From contig CABUDL010000004.1 in assembly GCA_902490335.1 (NCBI GenBank), forward strand, positions 1 to 64,000: 64,000 bases of DNA. The letters are read 5' to 3'. The stretch is from an uncultured Clostridium sp. Lineage in GTDB: Bacteria > Bacillota > Clostridia > Oscillospirales > Ruminococcaceae. Under the pieces are notes generated by a model. The model was not told the DNA's origin. It worked only from the letters and a program-made list of their open reading frames with translations, and searched no databases. The position numbers and the translations under genes are program-made. Every line of letters starts with the position of its first letter. Position 1 is the stretch's first letter. Below are positions 53,223 to 61,526 of the stretch, piece after piece.

Positions 53223-53873
53223 ATGATAAAGATTTCCCCTTCTATTTTGTCCGCAGATTTTTCTCAGCTGGGTCAGGAAGCCCGCAAAATGCAGCAGGCA
53301 GGTGCACCGTGGCTGCACATCGACGTCATGGACGGACATTTTGTTCCCAACATCTCCTTCGGTGCACCGGTCATGAAGTGCATCCGCAAGGATTTTGACG
53401 GCATCTTCGATGTACATCTGATGATCAGCGAACCGCTGCGCTATGCCAAAGACTTTGCCAAAGCCGGAGCGGACATCATCACCTTCCATCTTGAGTCGGA
53501 CAGCGACCCGGATGCCACCATCCAGGAAATCCACCAGCTGGGCTGCAAAGCCGGCATCTCCATCAAACCGAACACCCCGGCAGAGCTGGTAAAACCGTAC
53601 CTCGACCGGGTGGAGATGGTGCTGGTGATGACCGTAGAACCGGGATTCGGCGGGCAGAAATTTATGACCGACATGATGGACAAGGTTCGTTCCATCCGCA
53701 GCTGGATTGAGCAGAGCGGACGCGAAATCGACCTCCAGGTGGACGGCGGCGTCAACCAGGAAACCGCCAAAATCTGCATCGAAGCCGGAGCCAACGTTCT
53801 GGTTGCCGGTTCCTACCTCTTCTCAAAAGAAGATTACGCCGCAGCCATGCGCACCCTGCTGCCGGCTGACTAA
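53223..53873 (+). CDS. rpe: Ribulose-phosphate 3-epimerase
   Basis: A 216-residue TIM-barrel metalloenzyme of the pentose phosphate pathway. It shows KISPSILSADF (3-13), the metal histidine and aspartate in LHIDVMDGHFVPNISFG (about 33-49), DVHLMIS (about 65-71), VMTVEPGFGGQ (about 137-147) and the second aspartate in LQVDGGVN (about 173-180). ATG 53223 fits the family N-terminus, though the AAGG upstream is spaced widely (about 12 bases). Confidence 0.95.
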   Translation: MIKISPSILSADFSQLGQEARKMQQAGAPWLHIDVMDGHFVPNISFGAPVMKCIRKDFDGIFDVHLMISEPLRYAKDFAKAGADIITFHLESDSDPDATIQEIHQLGCKAGISIKPNTPAELVKPYLDRVEMVLVMTVEPGFGGQKFMTDMMDKVRSIRSWIEQSGREIDLQVDGGVNQETAKICIEAGANVLVAGSYLFSKEDYAAAMRTLLPAD

Positions 53874-53897
53874 GGCTTTTTCTGCGCAGGACCCCTT

Positions 53898-54473
53898 TTA
53901 GCCGGAGCGTCCAAAGCTTTCCGCAATGCGCTCCACCGCCTTTTTCTGCACCAGACAAACTGCGCGCTCGGCAAGCACCCCCTGCGCCAGCAGCGGGTGC
54001 TTTGCCTTTTGTGCATATTCCAGCAGGATGCACTCCGCCTTTTTCTCCCATGCAGCGGGCAGGCTCAGGCACAAACAATAAAAGCTGCTCTGCCCTTCTG
54101 TGCCCGGCATTGTGTACAGACTGCTTTCCAGCGGCGACTCCTGCATCCTATGGCACAGCTGCCGATGCAGACAGATACACCCTCGAATCATCTGCTCGCT
54201 TTCCCAAAAGCGCCACACCTGCCGCTGCCCTTGCTTTACCCCCAGCCTTGTCAGGGTGATTTCGATTTTTCCCTCTCGGTCGGACACCGAAACGGAGAAT
54301 TCTCCTTTTGGGATAGACTGTCCGCTGTCCACCGCTGCCCGCCGGAGCAGGCGGCTTAAATTTTCACAGACCTTCGGCTCGCTGTAATCCGGCTGCGGAT
54401 ACAGCAAAAGCTGTGCTGCCTCCCCCTGACTCAACCGTATTTTCACTAGATTGGTATCCACAAAAAACTGCAT
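53898..54473 (-). CDS. MecA-like adaptor protein
   Basis: A 191-residue protein with weak but ordered similarity to the ClpC adaptor MecA. The N-terminal VKIRLSQGEAAQL matches the start of the MecA N-domain; the C-terminal half follows the MecA pattern with an SSLYTMPGTEGQSSFYCLCLSLP strand pair (in parts), ILLEYAQKAKHP and VLAERAVCLVQKKAVERIAESFG, where the family ends in an EHG-x-VI-x-x-AVE helix. The linker is shorter than in Bacillus MecA. It diverges from the Rnf-like operon, 70 bases away. ATG 54473 follows AAGGAGGGG. Confidence 0.62.
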   Translation of the reverse strand: MQFFVDTNLVKIRLSQGEAAQLLLYPQPDYSEPKVCENLSRLLRRAAVDSGQSIPKGEFSVSVSDREGKIEITLTRLGVKQGQRQVWRFWESEQMIRGCICLHRQLCHRMQESPLESSLYTMPGTEGQSSFYCLCLSLPAAWEKKAECILLEYAQKAKHPLLAQGVLAERAVCLVQKKAVERIAESFGRSG

Positions 54474-54543
54474 GGATGCCCCCTCCTTTGTACTACTGTC
54501 TTCACCCCTTGCCTTGTATTTATCGAAAGGAGTTTTTTCTTTC

Positions 54544-55602
54544 ATGTCATTTTTTCATTGGCTGACGACCGGTTCCTCCAACGGCATCCTTTTGGAGCAG
54601 GAGAAGGAACCTGCCATTTCCAAGCCGTTTCTGCCGTTTTACAGTGCCGTCACCCTGCAATCCCCCACCTTTGAACACGGCTGCGACCTGTCCCGTCCGC
54701 TCAGCTGGCAGCAGCTGGCAGACATTGCCCGCCGCGCCAACATCATCGACGAGCACGACGGCAAGCCGCTGGCGGATAAAATTGAACAGTCCGCCCGGCA
54801 GAAAATCACAACCATCTGCATCGACGCCATCGACGACGAGCCGTATGTTTCCAGCCAAATCAATCCCATGCTGTACTGCCGCAGTCAAATCGTTCAATCG
54901 GCAAACTGGCTGGCTGCTGCGCTGGGAGCAACCGACCGCTTCGTCGCTGTATATAAAAATATGTCGCTGACAGACATAAAAATTCCAGCCCTCATCGAAT
55001 CGGTGGAGGTGCGCCAGATGTCGGGACGTTACCCGATGGAAACCCGCGCCTTCCGCAGTCTGGGCAAACAGACCTTTATTGCCGGAGCCGCTTCTCTGCT
55101 GCACCTGCACCGCGCCATCACCGAGGGCAAGGTCCAGACGACCTCCTTTGTCACCGTTGCCGGAAACTGTGTGACCAACCCGCGCAACTTTGAGGTCAGC
55201 ATCGGAACCCCGGTTTCCTCTTTGCTCGAGCGCAGCGGTCTGCTGCGGGAGCCATCCTACATTCTGGAGGGCGGAGCGATGCACGGCATCCGCATCAACG
55301 ACCCCGAACACACCCTCATCCGCGCCAGCACCAGCTCCATCCTCGCCTTCCGTGTGGACCGTCAGGAGCAGCTGTACAGCTGCATCGGCTGCGGACGGTG
55401 CATCGAGGCGTGTCCATCCGGGCTCAACCCACACAAGCTGTACCAGTGCATCACCACCAACCATTCGCAAAAAGCAATCTCCCTTGGGCTGCACAGCTGT
55501 ATCGGCTGCTCCAGCTGCAGCTACACCTGCCCTTCCCGGCTGGACCTTGCGCACACCATCATCGGCGCCAGAGACCGGCTCACCGGCGAAAGCAAGCAGT
55601 AA
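54544..55602 (+). CDS. RnfC-like Fe-S protein lacking the glycine-rich nucleotide loop
   Basis: A 352-residue relative of RnfC, shorter than the usual 430 or more. The two ferredoxin motifs CIGCGRCIEACP (about 280-291) and CIGCSSCSYTCP (about 319-330) are complete. Where RnfC has a Gly-rich loop (GxGGAGFPT) and NGAECEPY for flavin/NADH binding, this protein reads IIDEHDGKP and DAIDDEPYVSS, so the loop is lost. The N-terminal GGxHP segment is missing too. It opens a five-gene operon; AAAGGAG lies 11 bases before ATG 54544. Confidence 0.8.
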   Translation: MSFFHWLTTGSSNGILLEQEKEPAISKPFLPFYSAVTLQSPTFEHGCDLSRPLSWQQLADIARRANIIDEHDGKPLADKIEQSARQKITTICIDAIDDEPYVSSQINPMLYCRSQIVQSANWLAAALGATDRFVAVYKNMSLTDIKIPALIESVEVRQMSGRYPMETRAFRSLGKQTFIAGAASLLHLHRAITEGKVQTTSFVTVAGNCVTNPRNFEVSIGTPVSSLLERSGLLREPSYILEGGAMHGIRINDPEHTLIRASTSSILAFRVDRQEQLYSCIGCGRCIEACPSGLNPHKLYQCITTNHSQKAISLGLHSCIGCSSCSYTCPSRLDLAHTIIGARDRLTGESKQ

Positions 55603-55643
55603 GCTGCTTTGCTTTCAGCCTTTTTTGAAAGGAGACTTTCGGT

Positions 55644-56651
55644 TTGAATTCATCACTACACCATGCACCCTACATCCGGCACCCCGAATCCTGCCGCACC
55701 ATCATGGGCGACACTCTGATTTCGCTGCTGCCGCTGTATTTCATGTCCTATTTCTACTACGGTCCCCGCGTGCTTGTGATTGGCGCAGTCGCCGTTCTGA
55801 CCTGTCTGGCTGCCGACTGGCTGTGCAGCTACCTGACCTATCGGCGGGTCAACCTGCGCGATTTGAGCGCAGCGGTCACCGGCGTCATCATCTCGATGCT
55901 GATGCCGCCTGCCATCGATTTGACGGTCGTTGTGGTCGCTTCGCTGTTTGCCATCCTGGTGTGCAAAGCGCCCTTTGGCGGGACCGGTCACAACATCTTT
56001 AATCCGGCGGCAGCGGGCGTTGCCTTTGCCATCATCTGCTGGAATCCCCAGATGTTTGCCTACACCCAGCCGCTGCAAAAGCTGCCCATCACCATCGACC
56101 AGACGGTCACCCTGCTGCAGGGTCCCACTGCCACGCTGAAACTGGGCGGCATCCCCCGACTGGGCTTGACTGAGCTTTTCCTGGGCAATTTCCCCGGTCC
56201 GCTCGGCTCCACCTACACTTTGATTATCTTTGCCGGTCTGGTCTATCTGATTGCCCGCAATCTTGCTAAGTGGTACACCACCCTCAGCTTTCTGCTGCCG
56301 GTCGCAGTACTCTCTGCCATCAATCACCCGTACGGCGTCAGCCCTCTGGAGTCGATTGCCAACGAAGTATTCGCCGGTTCTCTCTTCTTTGTTTCCGTAT
56401 ACATCATCAACGACCCGGCTACGACCCCCAAGTACCGCATCGCACGGGTTATCTACGGTCTGTGTGCCGGACTGCTGACGATGGTCTTCCGCTACTACAG
56501 CCCTCTGGAATTCAGCGCTGTCTTTGCCGTGCTGCTGATGAACGCACTGGCTCCGGCATTTGATACGCTGTGCGAATTTCTCATCCCGTGGATGAATCAG
56601 CAGGAGCAGCTGCCGGAAAACCGCACCGAACAAGGAGGCAAGCAAGGATGA
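55644..56651 (+). CDS. RnfD-like membrane subunit
   Basis: A 335-residue polytopic protein of the RnfD/NqrB family with about nine membrane segments. The conserved KAPFGGTGHNIFNPAAAGVAF (in parts, about 111-131) is clear. The covalent FMN motif of RnfD (SGAT) corresponds to GPTATLK (about 161-167); a threonine is kept but the glycine is not. NDPATTPKYRIARVIYG (about 252-268) is typical. Start is TTG 55644 after AAAGGAGA. Its 3' end overlaps the next gene. Confidence 0.85.
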   Translation: MNSSLHHAPYIRHPESCRTIMGDTLISLLPLYFMSYFYYGPRVLVIGAVAVLTCLAADWLCSYLTYRRVNLRDLSAAVTGVIISMLMPPAIDLTVVVVASLFAILVCKAPFGGTGHNIFNPAAAGVAFAIICWNPQMFAYTQPLQKLPITIDQTVTLLQGPTATLKLGGIPRLGLTELFLGNFPGPLGSTYTLIIFAGLVYLIARNLAKWYTTLSFLLPVAVLSAINHPYGVSPLESIANEVFAGSLFFVSVYIINDPATTPKYRIARVIYGLCAGLLTMVFRYYSPLEFSAVFAVLLMNALAPAFDTLCEFLIPWMNQQEQLPENRTEQGGKQG

Positions 56652-57325
56652 ATCTAACTCATGTCCGTAAATATCAGCGCTTTTTGCGCAAAACGCAGGG
56701 CATCTTCTATAAAAATCCCCTGTTGAGCCTGGGACTTGCCCTGCCGCTGGTGGTCATCCCTTCCTACGGATTGACCGGCACCACCGCCATTTCGGCGGTC
56801 ATGCTCGTCTGCTTTGTCCCCACAGTTTTTATCGCCAGCCTGCTGCGCAAAAAGGTTTCGCAGCCTTGGCGCGCGGTCTTGTATCCGCTGATTTCCTGCC
56901 TGCTGCTGATTCCATCGCGCATGGTGGTAAAAAATGTATCGCCGTTGATCTTTGACTCGCTGGGCGTTTATTTTTCCCTAATCTGCGTCAACTCGCTGCT
57001 CATCTATACGGTGGAAAAGGTTCAGCTGCAAAAGCCGTCGCAGGCGCTCGGGTTTGCTCTGCGCCAGTGGCTGGGTGCAACGATGGTTGCCTTTGTCTGC
57101 GGTGCCATCCGCGAGCTTTCTGCCACCGGCAGCCTTTGGGGATTCCCCGTTTTGCAAAACACACCCCACATCCCCACCGCCCAGATGGCTTTGGGTGGAT
57201 TTTTGCTCCTTGGCTTTTTTGCCGCCTTCTGCCGGTTGATCCACCGTCTCATCCTGTATTTTACCATGAAAGCCGGAGAGAATGCCGCAGAAGCCGCCGC
57301 ACCGCAGGGAGGTGAGCAGAAATGA
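56648..57325 (+). CDS. RnfE-like membrane subunit without cluster cysteines
   Basis: A 225-residue protein aligning with RnfE/RsxE/NqrD. The first half-repeat reads KNPLLSLGLALPLVVI where RnfE has a LGLCPLLAV-type sequence (Cys to Ala), and the second reads SLGVYFSLICVNSLLI where RnfE has LIVTNCIVVG (Asn-Cys to Asn-Ser). Those cysteines bind the intramembrane [2Fe-2S] cluster shared with RnfA. FVCGAIREL (about 136-144) matches the family. ATG 56648 overlaps the rnfD-like stop by four bases. Confidence 0.82.
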   Translation: MNLTHVRKYQRFLRKTQGIFYKNPLLSLGLALPLVVIPSYGLTGTTAISAVMLVCFVPTVFIASLLRKKVSQPWRAVLYPLISCLLLIPSRMVVKNVSPLIFDSLGVYFSLICVNSLLIYTVEKVQLQKPSQALGFALRQWLGATMVAFVCGAIRELSATGSLWGFPVLQNTPHIPTAQMALGGFLLLGFFAAFCRLIHRLILYFTMKAGENAAEAAAPQGGEQK

Positions 57326-57948
57326 TCTACTTAACCGAAGTGATGGCGGCTTTTTTGACCGCCTTCGCGCTGGAAAATCTGCTGTTCACCCGCGCTGTCG
57401 ACATCCCGGGACTGTATGAAAAGCGCTCGCTGCGCCAGCTGCTCACCGTCGGCGGTCTGCTGACGCTGGTCACAGCGCTTTCCTCCATCCCCGCCTATCT
57501 GTTCAACTCTTTCTTCAGGGCAAAGGTGCTGTACGCCGGACTGAAGATTGGCTTTCTGCCGCTGACCAGCCTTTCCACCCTGGGGATGCTGCTCATCAAC
57601 GGCGCTGTGATGCTGCTGGTCTACTATCTGGTCAAACACCTGCGCCCACAGCTGTTTGTGCAGGTCAAGGACGCTTTGCCCTTCTACGGCATCAACAGCG
57701 TCACCTTGGGCAGCCTGCTGATTGCCTCGCGCATGAGCAGCACCTCCCAGTTTTTCTCCTTCTTTGGCTACTGTCTGGGTGCGGGAGCGGGCTTCACCGC
57801 CGCTCTGCTGATTCTGTGGTCGGTGCGCAGCCGTCTGTCCCTCACCCGCATCCCTAAAATCTTCCGCGGGTTCCCCATCACCTTCCTGTGCCTTGGCATC
57901 CTGTCGCTGGCGCTGTTCGGTCTGTTGGGCAACCAGCTTCCCGCTTAA
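57322..57948 (+). CDS. RnfA-like membrane subunit without cluster cysteines
   Basis: A 208-residue protein aligning along its length with RnfA/RsxA/NqrE. ENLLFTRAVDIPGLYEKRSL replaces the VNNFVL-x-x-FLGLCPFMGVSKK region, losing the first cysteine, and LPFYGINSVTLGSLL replaces LPLITTNCAVLGVALL, changing Asn-Cys to Asn-Ser. The C-terminal RIPKIFRGFPITFLCLGILSLALFG matches RnfA (PAPFRG...GLMSLAFMG). Start overlaps the previous gene by four bases. Five to six membrane segments. Confidence 0.82.
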   Translation: MIYLTEVMAAFLTAFALENLLFTRAVDIPGLYEKRSLRQLLTVGGLLTLVTALSSIPAYLFNSFFRAKVLYAGLKIGFLPLTSLSTLGMLLINGAVMLLVYYLVKHLRPQLFVQVKDALPFYGINSVTLGSLLIASRMSSTSQFFSFFGYCLGAGAGFTAALLILWSVRSRLSLTRIPKIFRGFPITFLCLGILSLALFGLLGNQLPA

Positions 57949-57979
57949 ATCACCACTTTCTTCAGGGAGGATTCCGTAA

Positions 57980-59197
57980 ATGGCAAGACCTTATAAAATC
58001 AAACGTCACAAGAGAATCTACCGGCGGTCGGCAGGCAGTATCCTGGCGCGGGTAGCCGCAATCGTCGCTGCTGTCGCTGTTCTGTTTGGCTTGGGCTGGG
58101 CATTGTATGGTCCTGTCAGCGATTGGATTTCACAAAAGCAGAAGGAACCCACCCAGCAGCAAGAGATGGTCCCCGGTGCTTCCGCCTCGGAGCCTGCTGC
58201 ACAGCCACAGCAACAGGAGCCTGCTCCACCGGCTGCTGAGCCGGAGCAGCCATCCGAGCTGACCTCCTCCAAAACCGCCTACTTAAATAACCAGACGGTT
58301 GCCGACCCGCAGGCATTTTCTCAAGCGTTGCAGCAAGCAGTTGAGCAGGGATATGACAGTATCCTGTTCGACTTAAAATCGCAGGACGGCACGGTGCATT
58401 ACACCATCGACTACAACGAGCCGGTGAACGCCCGCGTGACTGCCGAGCATCCAATCGACCTGCAACAAACTGCCCAGCAGATTTTGGATGTGGGACTGAT
58501 GCCGGTCGCCTCCATCTATACCTTCCACGACAACATCTACCCGCTGGCGGACAACAGCGCCTCCACCTATTATATGGACTCGGACGTGCTGTGGGTGGAC
58601 GATGCTCCCGACAAAGGCGGCAAGCCGTGGATTGACCCATTCACCCAGTCGGGTCAGGATTATATCCGCCACATCATCGACGATGCCATCGAGGCAGGCT
58701 TCCAGAAAATCATCCTGCAGGAGGTCCAGTTCCCGGAAGGCTACTCGTTGGATATGATTGACTACGGCACACACGCTTCGGACGATAAGCACGCTTTTCT
58801 GGCGCAGTATATCGAGCAGATGACCGCATACGCTGCCCAGCAGGGTGTCGAGCTGTCCGCCATGTTCCCCTCTTCCCGACTGCTGGGTGCAAACACCGCC
58901 ATGTACTTTGGCGACCCGGCTGCTTTGGTGGGTGAGCGTGCGGTGGCAGACCTGCGCATCCAGAGCTTTGGCAGTGGATTCACCACCGAAGCGGTGTCCA
59001 TCCCGAATCCATCTGACAACCCGGAAAACACTCTGCAAACTGCCAGCGCTGCTTTGGTGCAGAAGATGGGCGACTGTCAGCTGACCGCTGTCATCGACGG
59101 AGAAGGACTCACACAGGAGCAGCTGAACGCCCGCATACGGCTGCTGGAGCAAAACGGCATCTCCGCCTGCATCGTGGCTTCCCCCGCTCTTTCCTGA
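57980..59197 (+). CDS. Putative glycoside hydrolase-like protein (DUF4015 type), membrane anchored
   Basis: A 405-residue exported protein. A basic N-terminus and one membrane segment (about 25-50) are followed by a Gln/Pro/Glu-rich linker (about 55-95) and a barrel-like domain. Blocks FDLKSQDGTVHY, MPVASIYTFHDN, WIDPFTQSGQDYIRHIIDDA and KIILQEVQFPEG resemble DUF4015 putative glycoside hydrolases; GFQKIILQEVQFP has the strand-4-like acidic pair. No biochemical role is established. It follows the RnfA-like gene by 31 bases and probably belongs to the same operon. ATG 57980 follows GGGAGG. Confidence 0.75.
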   Translation: MARPYKIKRHKRIYRRSAGSILARVAAIVAAVAVLFGLGWALYGPVSDWISQKQKEPTQQQEMVPGASASEPAAQPQQQEPAPPAAEPEQPSELTSSKTAYLNNQTVADPQAFSQALQQAVEQGYDSILFDLKSQDGTVHYTIDYNEPVNARVTAEHPIDLQQTAQQILDVGLMPVASIYTFHDNIYPLADNSASTYYMDSDVLWVDDAPDKGGKPWIDPFTQSGQDYIRHIIDDAIEAGFQKIILQEVQFPEGYSLDMIDYGTHASDDKHAFLAQYIEQMTAYAAQQGVELSAMFPSSRLLGANTAMYFGDPAALVGERAVADLRIQSFGSGFTTEAVSIPNPSDNPENTLQTASAALVQKMGDCQLTAVIDGEGLTQEQLNARIRLLEQNGISACIVASPALS

Positions 59198-59216
59198 TGA
59201 ATATGTAAAAAAGCGC

Positions 59217-59248
59217 AAAGAGGCTAAGGAACACTCCTTAGCCTCTTT
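59217..59248 (+). terminator. Terminator of the Rnf-like operon
   Basis: AAAGAGGCTAAGGA pairs with TCCTTAGCCTCTTT around a four-base loop, 19 bases after the DUF4015-like gene. Confidence 0.82.
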
Positions 59249-59402
59249 CCTTATTTCACAACAGGAAGCCGCCGAAGCGCTCCCTGCCGACCGTTTTATC
59301 CTATGCTCTGCCCTCCTCTTTTGGAAGGGTCGTCCTGCACCTCCGTCTTTTTTCCAAATACTTCTACCCTTTTTTGTCGAGGATTTTTCTGTTTCTTTAT
59401 AA

Positions 59403-59450
59403 AAAATAAGCACAGCGGCTGCACTAAAATGCAGCCGCTGTGCTTATTTA
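59403..59450 (-). terminator. Terminator of rubrerythrin gene
   Basis: AAATAAGCACAGCGGCTGCA pairs with TGCAGCCGCTGTGCTTATTT around a six-base loop, just after the minus-strand rubrerythrin stop. Confidence 0.85.
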
Positions 59451-59464
59451 ACGATATTTTCTTT

Positions 59465-60001
59465 TTAGTAGTTTTGTGCTCTCAGTTCAAAGTATGCCTT
59501 TGGATGTGCACAGACCGGGCAAACCTCCGGTGCTTCCTCGCCGAAGTGGATGTGTCCGCAGTTGCGGCAGATCCAAGCCTGCTTGCCTTCACGGTTAAAT
59601 ACCTTGCCTTCCTCGATGTTCTTGCACAGCGCCAGGTATCTTGCCTCATGCTCCTTTTCAATTTCGCCTACCATCTCAAACAGTTTTGCGATATGGTCAA
59701 AGCCTTCATCTCTGGCTTCCTTGGCAAAGGTCGCATACATGTCGGTCCACTCATAGTTTTCACCGGCAGCCGCATCCTTGAGGTTGTCCACGGTTTTGCC
59801 GACACCGCCGTTGAGCAGCTTGAACCACATCTTTGCGTGCTCCTTTTCGTTGTTGGCAGTTTCGGTGAAGAGGGCTGCAATCTGTTCAAAGCCTTCTTTT
59901 TTTGCCTGAGAAGCATAGAAGGTATATTTGTTTCTTGCCTGAGATTCGCCTGCAAATGCAGTCTGAAGATTCTGTTCTGTCTTAGTACCCTTTAAATTCA
60001 T
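59465..60001 (-). CDS. rbr: Rubrerythrin
   Basis: A 178-residue non-haem peroxidase for hydrogen peroxide removal in anaerobes. The ferritin-like diiron domain has ligands in [24 protein letters not shown] and [14 protein letters not shown]. The C-terminal rubredoxin domain is [20 protein letters not shown] (about 144-163). A PerR-type regulator gene lies directly upstream on the same strand, and peroxide-dependent derepression is the expected control. Confidence 0.95.
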   Translation of the reverse strand: MNLKGTKTEQNLQTAFAGESQARNKYTFYASQAKKEGFEQIAALFTETANNEKEHAKMWFKLLNGGVGKTVDNLKDAAAGENYEWTDMYATFAKEARDEGFDHIAKLFEMVGEIEKEHEARYLALCKNIEEGKVFNREGKQAWICRNCGHIHFGEEAPEVCPVCAHPKAYFELRAQNY

Positions 60002-60040
60002 ACTCTAAATCCGCCTTTCTTTTAAAACTGTGGTTTATAA

Positions 60041-60451
60041 TCATTTTTCGTCCTGATGATTTTGTTTGCAACGGTCGCAGATTCCCCATGCCTGAACTTG
60101 AAGCTCGTCAATCGTTGCGCCCGAGCGCTCAAACGCCTGTCTGAGCTGTGCGGTTTCCCTTTCCACCTGACACGCTAGGTCGAACACCCCTTTGCAGGAG
60201 GAGCAGATTAGATGCGGGTGTGCTGTTATCACGGCATCGAAACGGTCGGCGCCTGCACCGGTGCAGACCCTGTGCAGCAAGCCCATCTCCACCAGCAGGT
60301 TCAAATTGCGGTAAACGGTGCCCAGACTGATGTCCGGGAGCTGCTGCCGAACCAGGAGGTAAACCTCCTCTGCGCTCGGATGGCTGCGGGAATCTTTGAC
60401 CGCCTGATACACCAGTGTTCTCTGTCGGGAGTTTCTTCTGGTCATTGTCAT
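60041..60451 (-). CDS. Fur family peroxide regulator, PerR-like
   Basis: A 136-residue metal-dependent repressor. The winged helix covers about residues 5-75 with ISLGTVYRNLNLLVEMGLL as recognition region. Metal-binding residues include HPHLICSSCKGVFDL (about 78-92) and the second Cys pair in CDRCKQNH (about 125-132), which form the structural zinc site. Gene order before rubrerythrin supports a PerR rather than Fur role. Confidence 0.88.
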   Translation of the reverse strand: MTMTRRNSRQRTLVYQAVKDSRSHPSAEEVYLLVRQQLPDISLGTVYRNLNLLVEMGLLHRVCTGAGADRFDAVITAHPHLICSSCKGVFDLACQVERETAQLRQAFERSGATIDELQVQAWGICDRCKQNHQDEK

Positions 60452-60463
60452 ATTCTGCTCCTT

Positions 60464-60520
60464 AATAGTAACAATTCTTATTACTGATTAAAGTATAGCA
60501 TCCTCCCCTTCCGTTGTCAA
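60464..60520 (-). promoter_or_regulatory. Promoter and putative PerR box of the perR-rbr unit
   Basis: On the minus strand TTGACA (60515-60520), 17-base spacer and TATACT (60492-60497). Just downstream the imperfect palindrome with arms AGTAA (60467-60471) and TTACT (60481-60485) covers the transcription start and resembles a Per box. Confidence 0.68.
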
Positions 60521-60698
60521 TCTCATTCCGCCATTTTCATCTATTTGCTTGATTTAATCCCTTCATTTCTATGGAAAACAGCAACATCCCTTCTGTTTGC
60601 AGTCGGCTCATCCTCTTGAAAATTGACCTTTGCTGTAAAAACTGCTATCCTGTAGGCAGATTTTTCACATCTATCCACCCGGATTGGAGGTCCTATCT

Positions 60699-61298
60699 TT
60701 GAAAAAAGCCATCCTGTATCTGCACGGCAAGGGCGGAAGCGCCCGGGAGGTCGAACAGTACGCCCAAAACTGTCCCGATTTTCACCTGCATGGTGTTGAC
60801 TATCGGGAATCTCTCCCCTGGCTTGTGCAGGAGCAAATCTTATCCGACTACTACGACCTGCGCCGCGAGTATGATTCCATCACTTTGCTTGCCAACAGCA
60901 TCGGCGCCTACTTTGCCATGCACACCCTGCAAGACTGCGACATCCAAAAAGCTCTGCTGATTTCTCCCATCCTGGATATGGAGCAGCTGATTCTGGACAT
61001 GATGGGCTGGGCAAAGGTGTCCGAGCAGGAGCTTGCCCAAAAGGGAGAGATTCTCACCGACTTTGGCGAAACCCTTTCCTGGGAATATCTCTGCTTTGTG
61101 CGGGAACATCCCATCGACTGGAGGGTCCCCACCGAAATTTTATATGCCGAGCACGACCATCTGACCTCGCTGCAAACGGTCACCCACTTTGCAGATACCC
61201 ACAACGCGCACCTGACCATATTGGAAGGCGGAGAACACTGGTTCCACACCGAAAGCCAGCTTGCCTTTTTGGACCGCTGGATGCAGCAAGCCCTGTAA
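60699..61298 (+). CDS. Alpha/beta hydrolase
   Basis: A 199-residue hydrolase of the YqiA/esterase-like alpha/beta fold. The oxyanion region is LYLHGKGGS (about 6-14), the nucleophile serine is probably in LLANSIGAYFA (about 66-76), the acid in YAEHDHLTS (about 152-160) and the catalytic histidine in GGEHWFHTE (about 178-186). Start is TTG 60699 with TTGGAGG eight bases upstream. Substrate is unknown. Confidence 0.8.
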   Translation: MKKAILYLHGKGGSAREVEQYAQNCPDFHLHGVDYRESLPWLVQEQILSDYYDLRREYDSITLLANSIGAYFAMHTLQDCDIQKALLISPILDMEQLILDMMGWAKVSEQELAQKGEILTDFGETLSWEYLCFVREHPIDWRVPTEILYAEHDHLTSLQTVTHFADTHNAHLTILEGGEHWFHTESQLAFLDRWMQQAL

Positions 61299-61428
61299 AA
61301 AGCAGTCTGCCAAAGCCTTTAACAAAGGCTTTCCTGCCCCTTGTTTTCCGATTGCACAATCCCATTTTCCCTTGCTTTTTTCTTTTTATGCAAAGCGTAA
61401 AAATTGATATTTTTTTGCCAAAAAAGAA

Positions 61429-61457
61429 TTGACAACTGCCATTTTGCGCTGTATTTT
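61429..61457 (+). promoter_or_regulatory. Promoter of the MATE exporter gene
   Basis: TTGACA (61429-61434), 17-base spacer, TATTTT (61452-61457), 70 bases before the start codon. Confidence 0.6.
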
Positions 61458-61526
61458 AGGTGAGGTCAAAATCCTCTGCCGCAGAGGAAACGCTTGTGTA
61501 ATCTAAAAAACAGAGAGGGACAAACA

